Source of the DNA: Marinobacter sp. es.042
GTDB lineage: Bacteria; Pseudomonadota; Gammaproteobacteria; Pseudomonadales; Oleiphilaceae
Assembly: GCF_900188315.1 (NCBI RefSeq)
Contig: NZ_LT897781.1
Coordinates: 1,612,001-1,676,000, forward strand
Direction of reading: 5' to 3'
Length of the DNA: 64,000 bases
Part shown: positions 7,780-14,424 of the stretch, one piece after another
How positions within the stretch are numbered: the first letter of the stretch is position 1
Layout of the letters: every line of letters begins with the position of its first letter
The notes under the pieces: model-generated
What the model saw: the letters and a program-made list of their open reading frames with translations, nothing else
The model's database searches: none
Told to the model about the DNA's origin: nothing
Made by a program: the position numbers and the translations under genes

Positions 7780-7845
7780 GCGCCCTGACAAGGGCGTCCG
7801 GTGGAGGGCCATCGGCCCGGAACAGACTTAATGGCCTTGTTATGA
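7780..7845 (-). repeat. attC site 13, proximal fragment (interrupted by IS)
   Basis: After the GCG duplication the sequence continues CCCTGACAAGGGCGTCCGGT and ends in the core GTTATGA (7839-7845). It matches the attC sites at 10548, 10995 and 13368 almost base for base, and joins the distal fragment at 6450-6473. Confidence 0.87.
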
Positions 7846-7848
7846 GTT

Positions 7849-8178
7849 TTAGGGGATTGGTACATGCTTGATCCAATACGGCGCAAGATAACCAAGAACC
7901 CCGCCCAATAAAGCCCCAAAACCTGCGGCTTCCGCCCCAACTCCAAATACCAACCCCAGCACCGCTCCTGCCAGAGCCCCAAAAATCAACTCATAAGCCC
8001 AGGCGTGCTTGAACACTTTTGGCTCAATGGTCGGTGCGGCAACCAAACCGACAAACACCCCAGCCGAACCAACCAAGGCCAGCCTTTGCCAGTCCCCAAA
8101 ATAGAAAATAAGGGAGACTGCCGAGAAAGCCACGCCGAAAAAGAGGATGGAAAAGGCGACTACTCGTAACTTGGGCAT
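7849..8178 (-). CDS. Small integral membrane protein, unknown function (cassette 13)
   Basis: A 109-residue hydrophobic protein with about four membrane helices: residues 6-27 (VVAFSILFFGVAFSAVSLIF), 32-48, 61-80 (YELIFGALAGAVLGLVFG) and 84-101 (GFGALLGGVLGYLAPYW). Glycine-rich helices suggest tight packing. No family is recognised. The TAA stop is four bases beyond the attC core. Its attC is the one split by the IS, so this cassette may no longer be excisable unless the IS leaves. Confidence 0.7.
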   Translation of the reverse strand: MPKLRVVAFSILFFGVAFSAVSLIFYFGDWQRLALVGSAGVFVGLVAAPTIEPKVFKHAWAYELIFGALAGAVLGLVFGVGAEAAGFGALLGGVLGYLAPYWIKHVPIP

Positions 8179-8193
8179 AAATCCATTTTCCCC

Positions 8194-8251
8194 TCATAAC
8201 GCTAAACGAAGCGGCGCGTCTCACGCGTCCGACTTCCGTGACTGGTTAGGA
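8194..8251 (-). repeat. attC site 12
   Basis: A short 58-bp site with cores TCATAAC (8194-8200) and GTTAGGA (8245-8251). The interior GCGGCGCGTCTCACGCGTCCG gives a self-pairing arm. Confidence 0.8.
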
Positions 8252-8739
8252 GCGTCGTACTCATAGAGATTCGATAACTCCTCCACCCCTTCTGCAGTAC
8301 CACTTAAATAGAAGCTAACACCCGGACAGAATCTCAACATCCAATTCTCAACGTCGGTGCTCAACAGCCCGCCGAAAAAGAGGGCGTCATCGACCAACAG
8401 CTTTTCAACTCCCAAAAGATCAGATTTTTTGTAAGTTCGGCTGGATCCGAAGAGTGGTTTGATTTGAATGCATCCATTTATCGACAACTCCCGGGCGACT
8501 CTTCGAGAGCGCCAAAGTATTCGTAAGGCTCTAAAGGCAATCCAGAGAAAAAATGCGCACGATGCGATACCGATAATAAAAACCAGGGTGCTTCGAGCTG
8601 ACTCAAATTGAAAGAAATCGGGACTGAAAATGGCAAAGAGTCCCTTGATAACAGTTATCAACGCCGCGAGAATTCCTAGCGGCAAAAAATAAAACCACAA
8701 TCCCCTTCGACCAAACCGTGTATCGGTAATCTTTATCAT
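8221..8739 (-). CDS. Two-helix membrane protein, unknown function (cassette 12)
   Basis: About 172 residues. It has two hydrophobic segments, roughly residues 14-38 (FYFLPLGILAALITVIKGLFAI) and 48-70 (LVFIIGIASCAFFLWIAFRAL), followed by a soluble domain resembling PH-like membrane-protein tails (IQIKPLFGSSRTYKKSDLLGVEKL); no family assignment is certain. I chose the ATG at 8739 because GGAAG lies 5 bases upstream; an ATG at 8751 is also possible. The reading frame runs deep into the attC, which encodes the last residues. Confidence 0.68.
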   Translation of the reverse strand: MIKITDTRFGRRGLWFYFLPLGILAALITVIKGLFAIFSPDFFQFESARSTLVFIIGIASCAFFLWIAFRALRILWRSRRVARELSINGCIQIKPLFGSSRTYKKSDLLGVEKLLVDDALFFGGLLSTDVENWMLRFCPGVSFYLSGTAEGVEELSNLYEYDAPNQSRKSDA

Positions 8740-8764
8740 CAGTGCTTCCATGCCGAAGTAAGGT

Positions 8765-8825
8765 TCCTAACGCCGTACATCAGCCGCGTGCGTCTTCGCA
8801 CGTCGGCTGGATGGATTTGTTAGGG
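8765..8825 (-). repeat. attC site 11
   Basis: A 61-bp site with cores TCCTAAC (8765-8771) and GTTAGGG (8819-8825). The interior has a strong hairpin, CAGCCGCGTGCG-TCTT-CGCACGTCGGCTG. The cassette 11 gene is read through it. Confidence 0.85.
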
Positions 8826-9379
8826 CTTTCGGTAGTCCCACACGCCAGTGCAACCTCAAGACCCTCGTTGTTGAAGAATTTTAAACCAAGGGGCCCAACA
8901 TAAATGGAAACTTGTTTCAGGTCGCTAGAGCAATCGCATGCCGAGTAGTTAGGTTGAAATTGGAAGTGCGTGATTTCTTGGCCGGGTGATGTTCTTACTT
9001 CGATTTCACCCTCACTCCTATCGATCGAGACGAGTCTCGCTTCTACAGGGCCATTTCGAATACCGAAAATGTAATTCACGCTCAGTAAGCAGAAGAGAAT
9101 CATGGTTGCCGCCAAAAGTGCCGCGGCCCAAAGCATGAAAAAAGCCTGAACCGTTGGAGTCTCCTGCCAAAAAGCGGACCACTTCGAGCGAGTGTACCTG
9201 TATAAAAGAAATAGAAGTGGAAATGAACCAGCCAATACTGCCAGGCCGGACCTCCATTCCTCTGCCGTATACAAGAAGCTCAGACCATATGACGGCGCAA
9301 TCAGAATCACACAGGTTATGACAAAGCGCCGCCCTGAATTTATCTCGGAGGCTGCATTTTGATCAGGTTGACTTGCCAT
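8780..9379 (-). CDS. Membrane protein with attC-encoded C-terminus (cassette 11)
   Basis: A 199-residue protein with about three or four helices in the first 110 residues (FVITCVILIAPSYGLSFLY, LAVLAGSFPLLFLLY, FFMLWAAALLAATMILFCLL), then a soluble domain with a Cys-x-Cys pair (YSACDCSSD). The last 14 residues (PNKSIQPTCEDARG) are encoded by the attC itself; NKSIQPT-type tails are a known mark of cassette proteins. No function is recognised. The ATG at 9379 has only a weak ribosome-binding site. Confidence 0.7.
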   Translation of the reverse strand: MASQPDQNAASEINSGRRFVITCVILIAPSYGLSFLYTAEEWRSGLAVLAGSFPLLFLLYRYTRSKWSAFWQETPTVQAFFMLWAAALLAATMILFCLLSVNYIFGIRNGPVEARLVSIDRSEGEIEVRTSPGQEITHFQFQPNYSACDCSSDLKQVSIYVGPLGLKFFNNEGLEVALACGTTESPNKSIQPTCEDARG

Positions 9380-9394
9380 CTCGGATTAATCTCG

Positions 9395-9473
9395 CCCTAA
9401 CGCCGAAGCACAGCGGCGCCACGACAGTGGCGTCCGGCGGCCTTCGGCCGCGTACTGCTGCGACTTGTTAAAA
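9395..9473 (-). repeat. attC site 10
   Basis: A 79-bp site with cores CCCTAAC (9395-9401) and GTTAAAA (9467-9473). The interior GCCGAAGCACAGCGGCG and GGCCTTCGGCC hairpin places it with the 6119 and 14323 sites. Confidence 0.88.
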
Positions 9474-9818
9474 ATTGGTCCAACTCCGAGGGTAGCGCAA
9501 ACGCCAGACCACCGACGTCACATCAGCTAACCTCAAGCGACCAAGTAAAACCAGAGAGAAAAAGACTCCCTGAACGCAAATAATCATCGACACTACCAAA
9601 AGCAAAACCATTGTGACCGCAAAGAGCCCAGTCGGATCGCCAGTTTGTGCGAAACCAGCGACATCGATACCGAGCGAGGCGGCTAAGAGGGGAACCAAAG
9701 TGAAGTACCAAAGTCCGATACCGATCACCACGCCCAGCCCCGTAGCCACATTTGAACAGACTCTGTAGTAGGGCTTTAGCCTTGCAGCGTCATGAAAGAA
9801 TTTACGTATGCGGCCCAT
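9468..9818 (-). CDS. Small membrane protein, unknown function (cassette 10)
   Basis: A 116-residue protein starting MGRIRKFFHDAARLKPYYR. Two or three hydrophobic segments follow: about residues 24-50 (NVATGLGVVIGIGLWYFTLV) and 67-95 (LFAVTMVLLLVVSMIICVQG, FFSLVLLG). The open frame continues upstream through the neighbouring attC to 9935, but a gene should begin inside its own cassette; the ATG at 9818 is the first after the attC and has CAGG upstream. The TAA stop (9468-9470) is in the attC core. Confidence 0.7.
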   Translation of the reverse strand: MGRIRKFFHDAARLKPYYRVCSNVATGLGVVIGIGLWYFTLVPLLAASLGIDVAGFAQTGDPTGLFAVTMVLLLVVSMIICVQGVFFSLVLLGRLRLADVTSVVWRLRYPRSWTNF

Positions 9819-9829
9819 GTTTACCTGAT

Positions 9830-9901
9830 TTTTAACGCTCTGGCTTTGCGGCGCACCGGAGCGCCAGCGTAGGTGCGTCCGACAACAGCCAATTGTTAGC
9901 T
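9830..9901 (-). repeat. attC site 9
   Basis: A 72-bp site with cores TTTTAAC (9830-9836) and GTTAGCT (9895-9901). The interior GGCTTTGCGGCGCACCGGAG and CGTCCGACAACAGCC are almost identical to the terminal attC at 4763-4831. Confidence 0.88.
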
Positions 9902-10531
9902 TTAGACGACCGGACGCTTGGCCAGCAAGGCCCAAGCGCCTGCTGCGGAAAGTAGAGCACCACCCGCAAAATGAAATCTACGCTGCGCCTTGGGCGACAC
10001 AAGCAGCCGACGAGCGGAGGATGCGAAAATCGTGTAAAGCGTGGCATTGATGGTCGCCAGAGCAACAAAGGTGACCGCAAGCAACCACATTTGAAACACT
10101 CCGTTTTCACCTGGTGTAATGAATTGCGGTAAAAAGGCCATGAAAAAAACAATACCCTTCGGATTCAGCGCAGTTACTAAATATGTGTTGGCGAACAACT
10201 TCAAACGTGATGAATCAGACGCAGGCTCAACCAATTCGGTGGGCGATAGGCCTGCCCGAAACAACTTGATGCCAAGGTAAAGCAGGTACAAGCCGCCCGC
10301 CACTTTCACCACGGTAAACCAAAAAGCAGACACTGCAAGCAACGCACCCAAACCCACGAGAGAAGCGAACAATGCTGTAGAGTCACCAAGCGCTACGGCA
10401 GCCACCAGAGGAGTATTCGCACGACGACCGTGAGCAGCTGAATAGCTGATGACGGCCAAAATTGTCGGGCCAGGAATCACTAATAGAACCGCCGATGCAA
10501 CGACAAACGCAAACCAGGATTCAATTGCCAT
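9902..10531 (-). CDS. LysE/RhtB-family amino acid exporter (cassette 9)
   Basis: A 209-residue inner-membrane exporter. The family hallmarks are present: VIPGPTILAVISYSAAHGRR near residues 18-37, GGLYLLYLGIKLFR near residues 79-92, and ALNPKGIVFFMAFLPQF near residues 121-137. Six helices are expected. Members export amino acids or homoserine lactone-type compounds; the substrate here is unknown. A GAGGAG ribosome-binding site precedes the ATG. It is the only cassette with a clear metabolic transport function, and it begins and ends within one cassette. Confidence 0.92.
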   Translation of the reverse strand: MAIESWFAFVVASAVLLVIPGPTILAVISYSAAHGRRANTPLVAAVALGDSTALFASLVGLGALLAVSAFWFTVVKVAGGLYLLYLGIKLFRAGLSPTELVEPASDSSRLKLFANTYLVTALNPKGIVFFMAFLPQFITPGENGVFQMWLLAVTFVALATINATLYTIFASSARRLLVSPKAQRRFHFAGGALLSAAGAWALLAKRPVV

Positions 10532-10547
10532 GCGACGTTCTCCTCAA

Positions 10548-10634
10548 AGCTAACGCCGGCCATAAGCGGCGCCCTGACAAGGGCGTCCGGTGGAGGGCCA
10601 TCGGCCCGGAACAGACTTAATGGCATTGTTAACT
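10548..10634 (-). repeat. attC site 8
   Basis: An 87-bp site with cores AGCTAAC (10548-10554) and GTTAACT (10628-10634). The interior CCCTGACAAGGGCGTCCGGT is shared with sites 13, 7 and 3. Confidence 0.9.
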
Positions 10635-10979
10635 GGCATGAGGCACGTAACCCTCGAACTCCCACCCAAGGGTTCGGGATAATTTACTGGAAACCTCGCC
10701 CCAGTCCGAACCCGTACATTGGGTAACCAGCTTATTAACTGCTTCCTCTATACCTGCCCAAGAAAACTCTGGAAGAAGTAAGTAGCCTCTCAGCCACGCC
10801 GGAGCGGGCAAAGATTTGACGGCAGCTGGTGTAACCACCTCGAAAGAGAAAACCTCAGCCCCTTCACTTTCAGAGGGTCCGACTTCCACCTCTATCAAGA
10901 CACAACAATTTTCGGGATTGTCCGGAAGTGAACCGTAGTCCAAATCCGGGCTCATGATACTTTTGACCCGAGCGTACAT
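10629..10979 (-). CDS. Imm8-like immunity protein (cassette 8)
   Basis: A 116-residue soluble protein resembling the Imm8 family of polymorphic-toxin immunity proteins: N-terminal MYARVKSIMSPDLDYGSLPD, then PENCCVLIEVEVGPSESEG, FSFEVVTPAAVKS and a closing segment LGWEFEGY. I chose the ATG at 10979 because AAAGGA lies 8 bases upstream; the longer frame starts in the preceding attC. The TAA stop (10629-10631) is in the attC core. No cognate toxin is visible in the window, so it would be an orphan immunity gene protecting against neighbours. The family call is by pattern and needs a profile search. Confidence 0.72.
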   Translation of the reverse strand: MYARVKSIMSPDLDYGSLPDNPENCCVLIEVEVGPSESEGAEVFSFEVVTPAAVKSLPAPAWLRGYLLLPEFSWAGIEEAVNKLVTQCTGSDWGEVSSKLSRTLGWEFEGYVPHAS

Positions 10980-10994
10980 TGCTGATCCTTTGCT

Positions 10995-11078
10995 AGTTAA
11001 CGCCAAGCTAAGCGGCGCCCTGACAAGGGCGTCCGGTGGAGGCCAAAGGCCGGAACAAACTTAAGCGCCTTGTTAAAT
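10995..11078 (-). repeat. attC site 7
   Basis: An 84-bp site with cores AGTTAAC (10995-11001) and GTTAAAT (11072-11078). The interior CCCTGACAAGGGCGTCCGGT and GGCCAAAGGCC mark the same subgroup as sites 3, 8 and 13. Confidence 0.9.
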
Positions 11079-11363
11079 TCAGCCTGACTCATTGCCATAG
11101 AGCCTGGCCCCGTAAACGATGTGCAAATAGAAAAGAAGCGGAACAAAAATGAGCAACGCTAAACCAACGATCCCCTGATGCTCTAGGGATTGCCTATATG
11201 TCGGTTTGATAGCTCCAAGGGAAACCGCGTAAAACACTAGTCTCGATACTGCAATGAAGGGCCAAGCCACAAGCAGAAATAGTATCCACAACACTGAAGC
11301 CACAACAAAAGCTTGGGCAAGCGACTCCAGAGTGCTGATGAGTCCCGAACTAGTGTCTTGCAT
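11079..11363 (-). CDS. Small membrane protein, unknown function (cassette 7)
   Basis: A 94-residue protein with two long hydrophobic stretches, about residues 17-50 (FVVASVLWILFLLVAWPFIA) and 66-88 (GIVGLALLIFVPLLFYLHIV). The start is the ATG at 11363 with AGGGA upstream; the longer frame begins inside the neighbouring attC. The stop is a TGA just after the attC core. No family is recognised. Confidence 0.68.
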   Translation of the reverse strand: MQDTSSGLISTLESLAQAFVVASVLWILFLLVAWPFIAVSRLVFYAVSLGAIKPTYRQSLEHQGIVGLALLIFVPLLFYLHIVYGARLYGNESG

Positions 11364-11375
11364 AAGATCCCTAAA

Positions 11376-11459
11376 ATTTAACGCTTGCAGCATGCGCGGC
11401 TACGAAATGAAGCCGAAGGCGCAATGTAGTAGGCGTCGCCGTGCCTGCATTTGTTAGAG
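11376..11459 (-). repeat. attC site 6
   Basis: An 84-bp site with cores ATTTAAC (11376-11382) and GTTAGAG (11453-11459). The interior is divergent from the three main subgroups (GCGCGGCTACGAAATGAAGC, GGCGTCGCCGTGCC). Confidence 0.8.
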
Positions 11460-12038
11460 TTGATCTTTATTGTATGTAAGACCTTTAACCACATATCCAA
11501 GCTCAGATCTCTTAACTCGCAACTCAACTTCTATTCCTCGATCAGGAAGAAAATTATACTCTCGCTCAGATATACAGTAAAAAAACAAATGACGGCTAAA
11601 TGCCTCAAATTCTAGTCGATGAGTACAACTCCATCCCCGCCGACTAATCCCCGATTGTTTTTTTACTTCACTGGTCAAAGTTGCATCTTCGCCAAAAATC
11701 TCCGTAAACAACTTGGGAACCAAAAACGCCGAATTCATCCACATCAACCAAAAAAAGAACACGGGCCCTCCCAGAAATAAAAGGACTTCTTTAAAACCTC
11801 TTGGGTAAAGGCTAGATTCACGAAACGGACAAAAAATTCCCTTTATATAAAAGCACAAAAAAATCAAGTACAAAAATATGACTAAAAATAACGCTATATA
11901 TATGGATATCTCAAAAGTCACAGGATCGACCACAAAATCATGTGAAAACAACGCAAAAAATAATCCAATACTTGATACTGCTGTAATCCATCCTAAAACT
12001 TTATGATCTAATGAATAGCTCTCTCTCGCTATAGTCAT
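11454..12038 (-). CDS. Membrane protein, unknown function (cassette 6)
   Basis: A 194-residue protein starting MTIARESYSLDHK with AAGGA 7 bases upstream of the ATG at 12038. It has three or four helices (WITAVSSIGLFFALF, ISIYIALFLVIFLYLIFLCF, VLLFLGGPVFFFWLMWM), then a soluble C-terminal domain (HRLEFEAFSRHLFFYC, EVELRVKRSELGYVVKG). The TAA stop (11454-11456) lies in the attC core. Base composition is markedly AT-rich compared with the flanking chromosome, indicating foreign origin. The function is unknown. Confidence 0.72.
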   Translation of the reverse strand: MTIARESYSLDHKVLGWITAVSSIGLFFALFSHDFVVDPVTFEISIYIALFLVIFLYLIFLCFYIKGIFCPFRESSLYPRGFKEVLLFLGGPVFFFWLMWMNSAFLVPKLFTEIFGEDATLTSEVKKQSGISRRGWSCTHRLEFEAFSRHLFFYCISEREYNFLPDRGIEVELRVKRSELGYVVKGLTYNKDQL

Positions 12039-12055
12039 CACCGATCCTTCTTGAA

Positions 12056-12115
12056 CTCTAACGCCAGCGGCAGGGGCGCGACGTAAGGAGCGTCCCTTGA
12101 CCGCATTTGTTATGA
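12056..12115 (-). repeat. attC site 5
   Basis: A short 60-bp site with cores CTCTAAC (12056-12062) and GTTATGA (12109-12115), and the interior GCCAGCGGCAGGGGCGCGAC, GGAGCGTCCC. Confidence 0.8.
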
Positions 12116-12213
12116 GTGCGCCGTAATTAAAATTGGGCACGGAAATCGCAATCGACTTCCAAACAGACCATACAACTAATAGCCATTAATCGAATCAGAT
12201 GACCCGTAAAATA

Positions 12214-12915
12214 CTAAAAGGCTCTCGTACAGTCTTGCGCGGTAACATTTTCCAGACTGGTAGTTTGTCCACGATCCATCAGATACTGCATAAAGGACTC
12301 ACCATTTGGACCGATCTCCAAACAAGGATTGGCTCCATGCTCCAGAAGGACCTCTACACATTTAAGACCACATTTCCCCCGCTCATAGGCCAGAAATAGC
12401 GCTGACAGGCCATTTTCAGGCCTAAAATTAACATCCGCGTTTGAATTACTGATAACGAATTTGAGAGTGCCTTCACTTATGGAGCGGAGCATACCTGTGA
12501 AAGCGGTAAATTGGTTAACGTACATCAATCTATTCAAGTCAGGATTCTGCGCCAGCACTGGTTTAAGAAATTGCAGATCATTTTTGAGTGAGACGTAAGT
12601 GGCAAAATACATGTTGTCTTTCAGTTTATGGTCAACATTTCCGCCAGCTTGAATAAGATCTTCCAAGATTGCAGCCCTCCCGAAACCAACCGAAAGGCGC
12701 ATCAAATTTCGAGGCTCACCAAGTTTATAATTGGGATCCAGGCCTTGGCTCAACAATTCCTGCACTCTTGGCCTATTACCTTCCTTAATTGCGGCGAAAG
12801 CTTCTTTACTCAGTTGCTCTTGAATATTTTTCGCATAGGTTGTCGTCGGGGACACAAATGTCCCAAATAAAATAAGAATTGTTGCCGCGAATCCCAGAGA
12901 CCTATCCGATAGCAC
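12214..12915 (-). CDS. Exported ankyrin-repeat protein (cassette 5)
   Basis: A 233-residue protein with a signal peptide (residues 1-28, LGFAATILILFGTFVSPTTTYA). Ankyrin-type repeats follow, for example AAIKEGNRPRVQELLSQGLD, AILEDLIQAGGNVDHKL, and GLSALFLAYERGKCGLKCVEVLLEHGANPCLE. Ankyrin repeats bind other proteins; the partner is unknown. The start is a GTG at 12915 with AGGAG 8 bases upstream. The stop is about 100 bases before the attC, and I see no gene in that 12116-12213 spacer. The gene is AT-rich compared with the chromosome. Confidence 0.8.
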   Translation of the reverse strand: MLSDRSLGFAATILILFGTFVSPTTTYAKNIQEQLSKEAFAAIKEGNRPRVQELLSQGLDPNYKLGEPRNLMRLSVGFGRAAILEDLIQAGGNVDHKLKDNMYFATYVSLKNDLQFLKPVLAQNPDLNRLMYVNQFTAFTGMLRSISEGTLKFVISNSNADVNFRPENGLSALFLAYERGKCGLKCVEVLLEHGANPCLEIGPNGESFMQYLMDRGQTTSLENVTAQDCTRAF

Positions 12916-12939
12916 AGTATCAAACTCCTGACTCTATAT

Positions 12940-13257
12940 TTACTCATAACGAAATATGTTCACGTGCCGGAGCGAAGCGCAGGTCGCGTGCAACGTGTTG
13001 TTAAACGGAACGTCCAGAAAGACTGTCATATTGCTCTTAGTCACAGGCCACTCCATACCCTGAAGACACCCCTGGGAAGCTCTCAGGCCAATCGTCAGCG
13101 CGGGCAACCAAGACGAGAAGGCACTCAACAAAGGCGACCACGATCGAGGATTGATCGGCTTTCCCTCAAGAACCAGAGCAGACGCATCAAGCCGCGACTT
13201 ATGCGTCTGCTCTGGTTCTTGAGGGTAGCAAGGAGAGCGCTCAACGGCGATCCGCAT
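12940..13257 (-). CDS. Doubtful 105-codon ORF in the hairpin cassette (cassette 4)
   Basis: An open frame starting ATG at 13257, 40 bases after a LexA-type box. The first third is encoded across the perfect hairpin at 13163-13225. The middle reads SWSPLLSAFSSWLPALTIG and MEWPVTKSNMTVFLDVPF. The frame runs through the whole attC (NNTLHATCASLRHVN) and stops beyond it, unlike the other cassette genes. There is no clear ribosome-binding site. Either the product has an attC-encoded tail or the cassette works as RNA. No family is recognised. Confidence 0.35.
   Translation of the reverse strand: MRIAVERSPCYPQEPEQTHKSRLDASALVLEGKPINPRSWSPLLSAFSSWLPALTIGLRASQGCLQGMEWPVTKSNMTVFLDVPFNNTLHATCASLRHVNIFRYE
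12944..13006 (-). repeat. attC site 4
   Basis: A 63-bp site with cores TCATAAC (12944-12950) and GTTAAAC (13000-13006), and the interior CACGTGCCGGAGCGAAGCGC, GGTCGCGTGCAACG. It closes the hairpin cassette. Confidence 0.83.
13163..13225. repeat. 25-bp perfect inverted repeat with 13-nt loop (cassette 4)
   Basis: The left arm 13163-13187 begins CCCTCAAGAACCAGAG and ends CAGACGCAT; the right arm 13201-13225 is its exact reverse complement. The loop is 13188-13200. There is no run of T after either arm, so it is not an intrinsic terminator. Transcribed from either strand it would form a 25-bp RNA duplex. Confidence 0.9.
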
Positions 13258-13297
13258 TATTTGTTTTCTTGCACTCGATTCCAGATTGAAAATAATG

Positions 13298-13313
13298 CTG
13301 TTTATCTATACAG
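13298..13313 (-). promoter_or_regulatory. LexA-type SOS box in cassette 4
   Basis: The minus strand reads CTGTATAGATAAACAG, an exact CTGT-N8-ACAG match and very similar to the box before intI (both continue ACAGCATT). It lies 40 bases upstream of the ATG at 13257 and 73 bases before the hairpin, in the direction of cassette transcription. Confidence 0.75.
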
Positions 13314-13367
13314 TTATTTACTCTAACCTACGGTGATTCGGCAAGAAAACTTTGCACCTCACCCACC

Positions 13368-13453
13368 GCTTTAACGCCAGTAATAAACGGCGCCCTGACA
13401 AGGGCGTCCGGTGGAGGCCGAAGGCCGGAACGAATTTGATTGCCTTGTTATAA
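13368..13453 (-). repeat. attC site 3
   Basis: An 86-bp site with core GCTTTAAC (13368-13375) and core GTTATAA (13447-13453). The interior CCCTGACAAGGGCGTCCGGT and GGCCGAAGGCC place it with sites 7, 8 and 13. Confidence 0.9.
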
Positions 13454-13759
13454 GCCGCCCGGCCAAACGCATGAAATTTTCGGCTCCTTCAAATGCCAAC
13501 AAACCAGATCATCTCTTCCCACTGCATAGCTGACGGTGGCACCCGAGGCTCCAACAACCGGGATACTGAAAAGTAATTTACCCGCACAGTAGGCATCTAT
13601 CACGTTGCGAGGGCTACTGAATTGGAGAAACTTCGCCTCTCCAATCTCTCTCGCCAACTCCCAAATTGATGAGTCTTCAGGTAGATCAATTTGAAGATTC
13701 AAAGGCCCCAACTGATCGTCCTGGGAGCAACAGGCTTCACGGGTAACTTCGATTCTCAT
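13448..13759 (-). CDS. Hypothetical soluble protein (cassette 3)
   Basis: A 103-residue protein starting MRIEVTREACCSQDDQLGPL. There are no membrane segments. Alternating hydrophobic strands and a short helix (SSIWELAREIGEAKFLQF) suggest a small alpha/beta fold. The longer frame begins in the neighbouring attC, so the ATG at 13759 is preferred. The TAA stop (13448-13450) is in the attC core. No family is recognised. Confidence 0.68.
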   Translation of the reverse strand: MRIEVTREACCSQDDQLGPLNLQIDLPEDSSIWELAREIGEAKFLQFSSPRNVIDAYCAGKLLFSIPVVGASGATVSYAVGRDDLVCWHLKEPKISCVWPGGL

Positions 13760-13766
13760 GTTTGCC

Positions 13767-13838
13767 TTATAACGCCAGTGGTAATGGGCGGCAACGGAGC
13801 GCAGCGCAGTTGGCGTCCCGTTGACCACATTGTTAACC
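13767..13838 (-). repeat. attC site 2
   Basis: A 72-bp site with cores TTATAAC (13767-13773) and GTTAACC (13832-13838), and the interior GCCAGTGGTAATGGGCGGCA, GGAGCGCAGCGCAGTTGGCG. Confidence 0.85.
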
Positions 13839-14306
13839 TCTGATCACAAAATGTTTGAGTTTCAAAAAGCCCAATCGGCTTAAAACCGCCAAAGCTAAAC
13901 AGACCGGAATCACGAGAGTTTGACCAGGTATGGCGGGAACGAAATCAATAAGATGCGAGCCGAAACTCCAAGCCAAGAATACGCCAGCCCAAAAAATGCA
14001 AACCTTAGAAATCACTGCACCAGTTACGTTGAAGAATTTCCCAACCAGGTTTTGTTCGTGGCGAGGGATCTCCTGCGTTTTCAATATCGCCACGACCAGA
14101 AAACTAAGCAGCACGCTCATGAGTAAGATTAGAAAAAAGCCATCGGCGGAATAACGCCAATCGAGTGCCTTCATTAGAAATGGGGGAAGTTCGGATTCCG
14201 CCGTAACGGCACCGGTAGATGTCGTTATGACAAGCACTAGCATCAAAATCGGTGTGAAAACAAAACAAACCATCCCTGATTTCAAAGTGTTCCAAGTGAA
14301 TCTCAA
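13833..14306 (-). CDS. Four-helix membrane protein, unknown function (cassette 2)
   Basis: A 157-residue protein with four hydrophobic segments: about residues 12-30 (MVCFVFTPILMLVLVITTS), 57-75 (FFLILLMSVLLSFLVVAIL), 103-120 (VCIFWAGVFLAWSFGSHL) and 128-148 (GQTLVIPVCLALAVLSRLG). It uses a TTG start at 14306; GAGGAG six bases upstream supports that unusual start. The TAA stop (13833-13835) is in the attC core. No family is recognised. Confidence 0.72.
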   Translation of the reverse strand: MRFTWNTLKSGMVCFVFTPILMLVLVITTSTGAVTAESELPPFLMKALDWRYSADGFFLILLMSVLLSFLVVAILKTQEIPRHEQNLVGKFFNVTGAVISKVCIFWAGVFLAWSFGSHLIDFVPAIPGQTLVIPVCLALAVLSRLGFLKLKHFVIRG

Positions 14307-14322
14307 TTTTTGCTCCTCAAAT

Positions 14323-14424
14323 GGTTAACGCCGAAGCACAGCGGCGACCTTGGAGTGGCGACGAAGGAGCCACGTAAAGGGCGTCCGGCGGCCACAGGCC
14401 GCGAACTGCTGCGCCTTGTTAAAG
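14323..14424 (-). repeat. attC site 1 (first in array)
   Basis: The longest site, 102 bp, with cores GGTTAAC (14323-14329) and GTTAAAG (14418-14424). The interior GCCGAAGCACAGCGGCG, GTCCGGCGGCC and CTGCTGCGCCTT matches sites 10 and 14 apart from an extra pairable arm. Confidence 0.9.

Noticed and set aside
13163..13225. Perfect hairpin considered as an intrinsic terminator
   Set aside because: No T run follows either arm, and the 13-base loop and 25-bp stem are unlike terminators.
12964..13326. Plus-strand frame in the hairpin cassette
   Set aside because: It begins inside an attC, runs against the cassette orientation and has no ribosome-binding site.
4766..14424. Regularly spaced repeats considered as a CRISPR array
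   Set aside because: Repeats are 58-102 bp, imperfect, hairpin-forming with GTTRRRY/RYYYAAC cores, and are separated by genes; they are attC sites.
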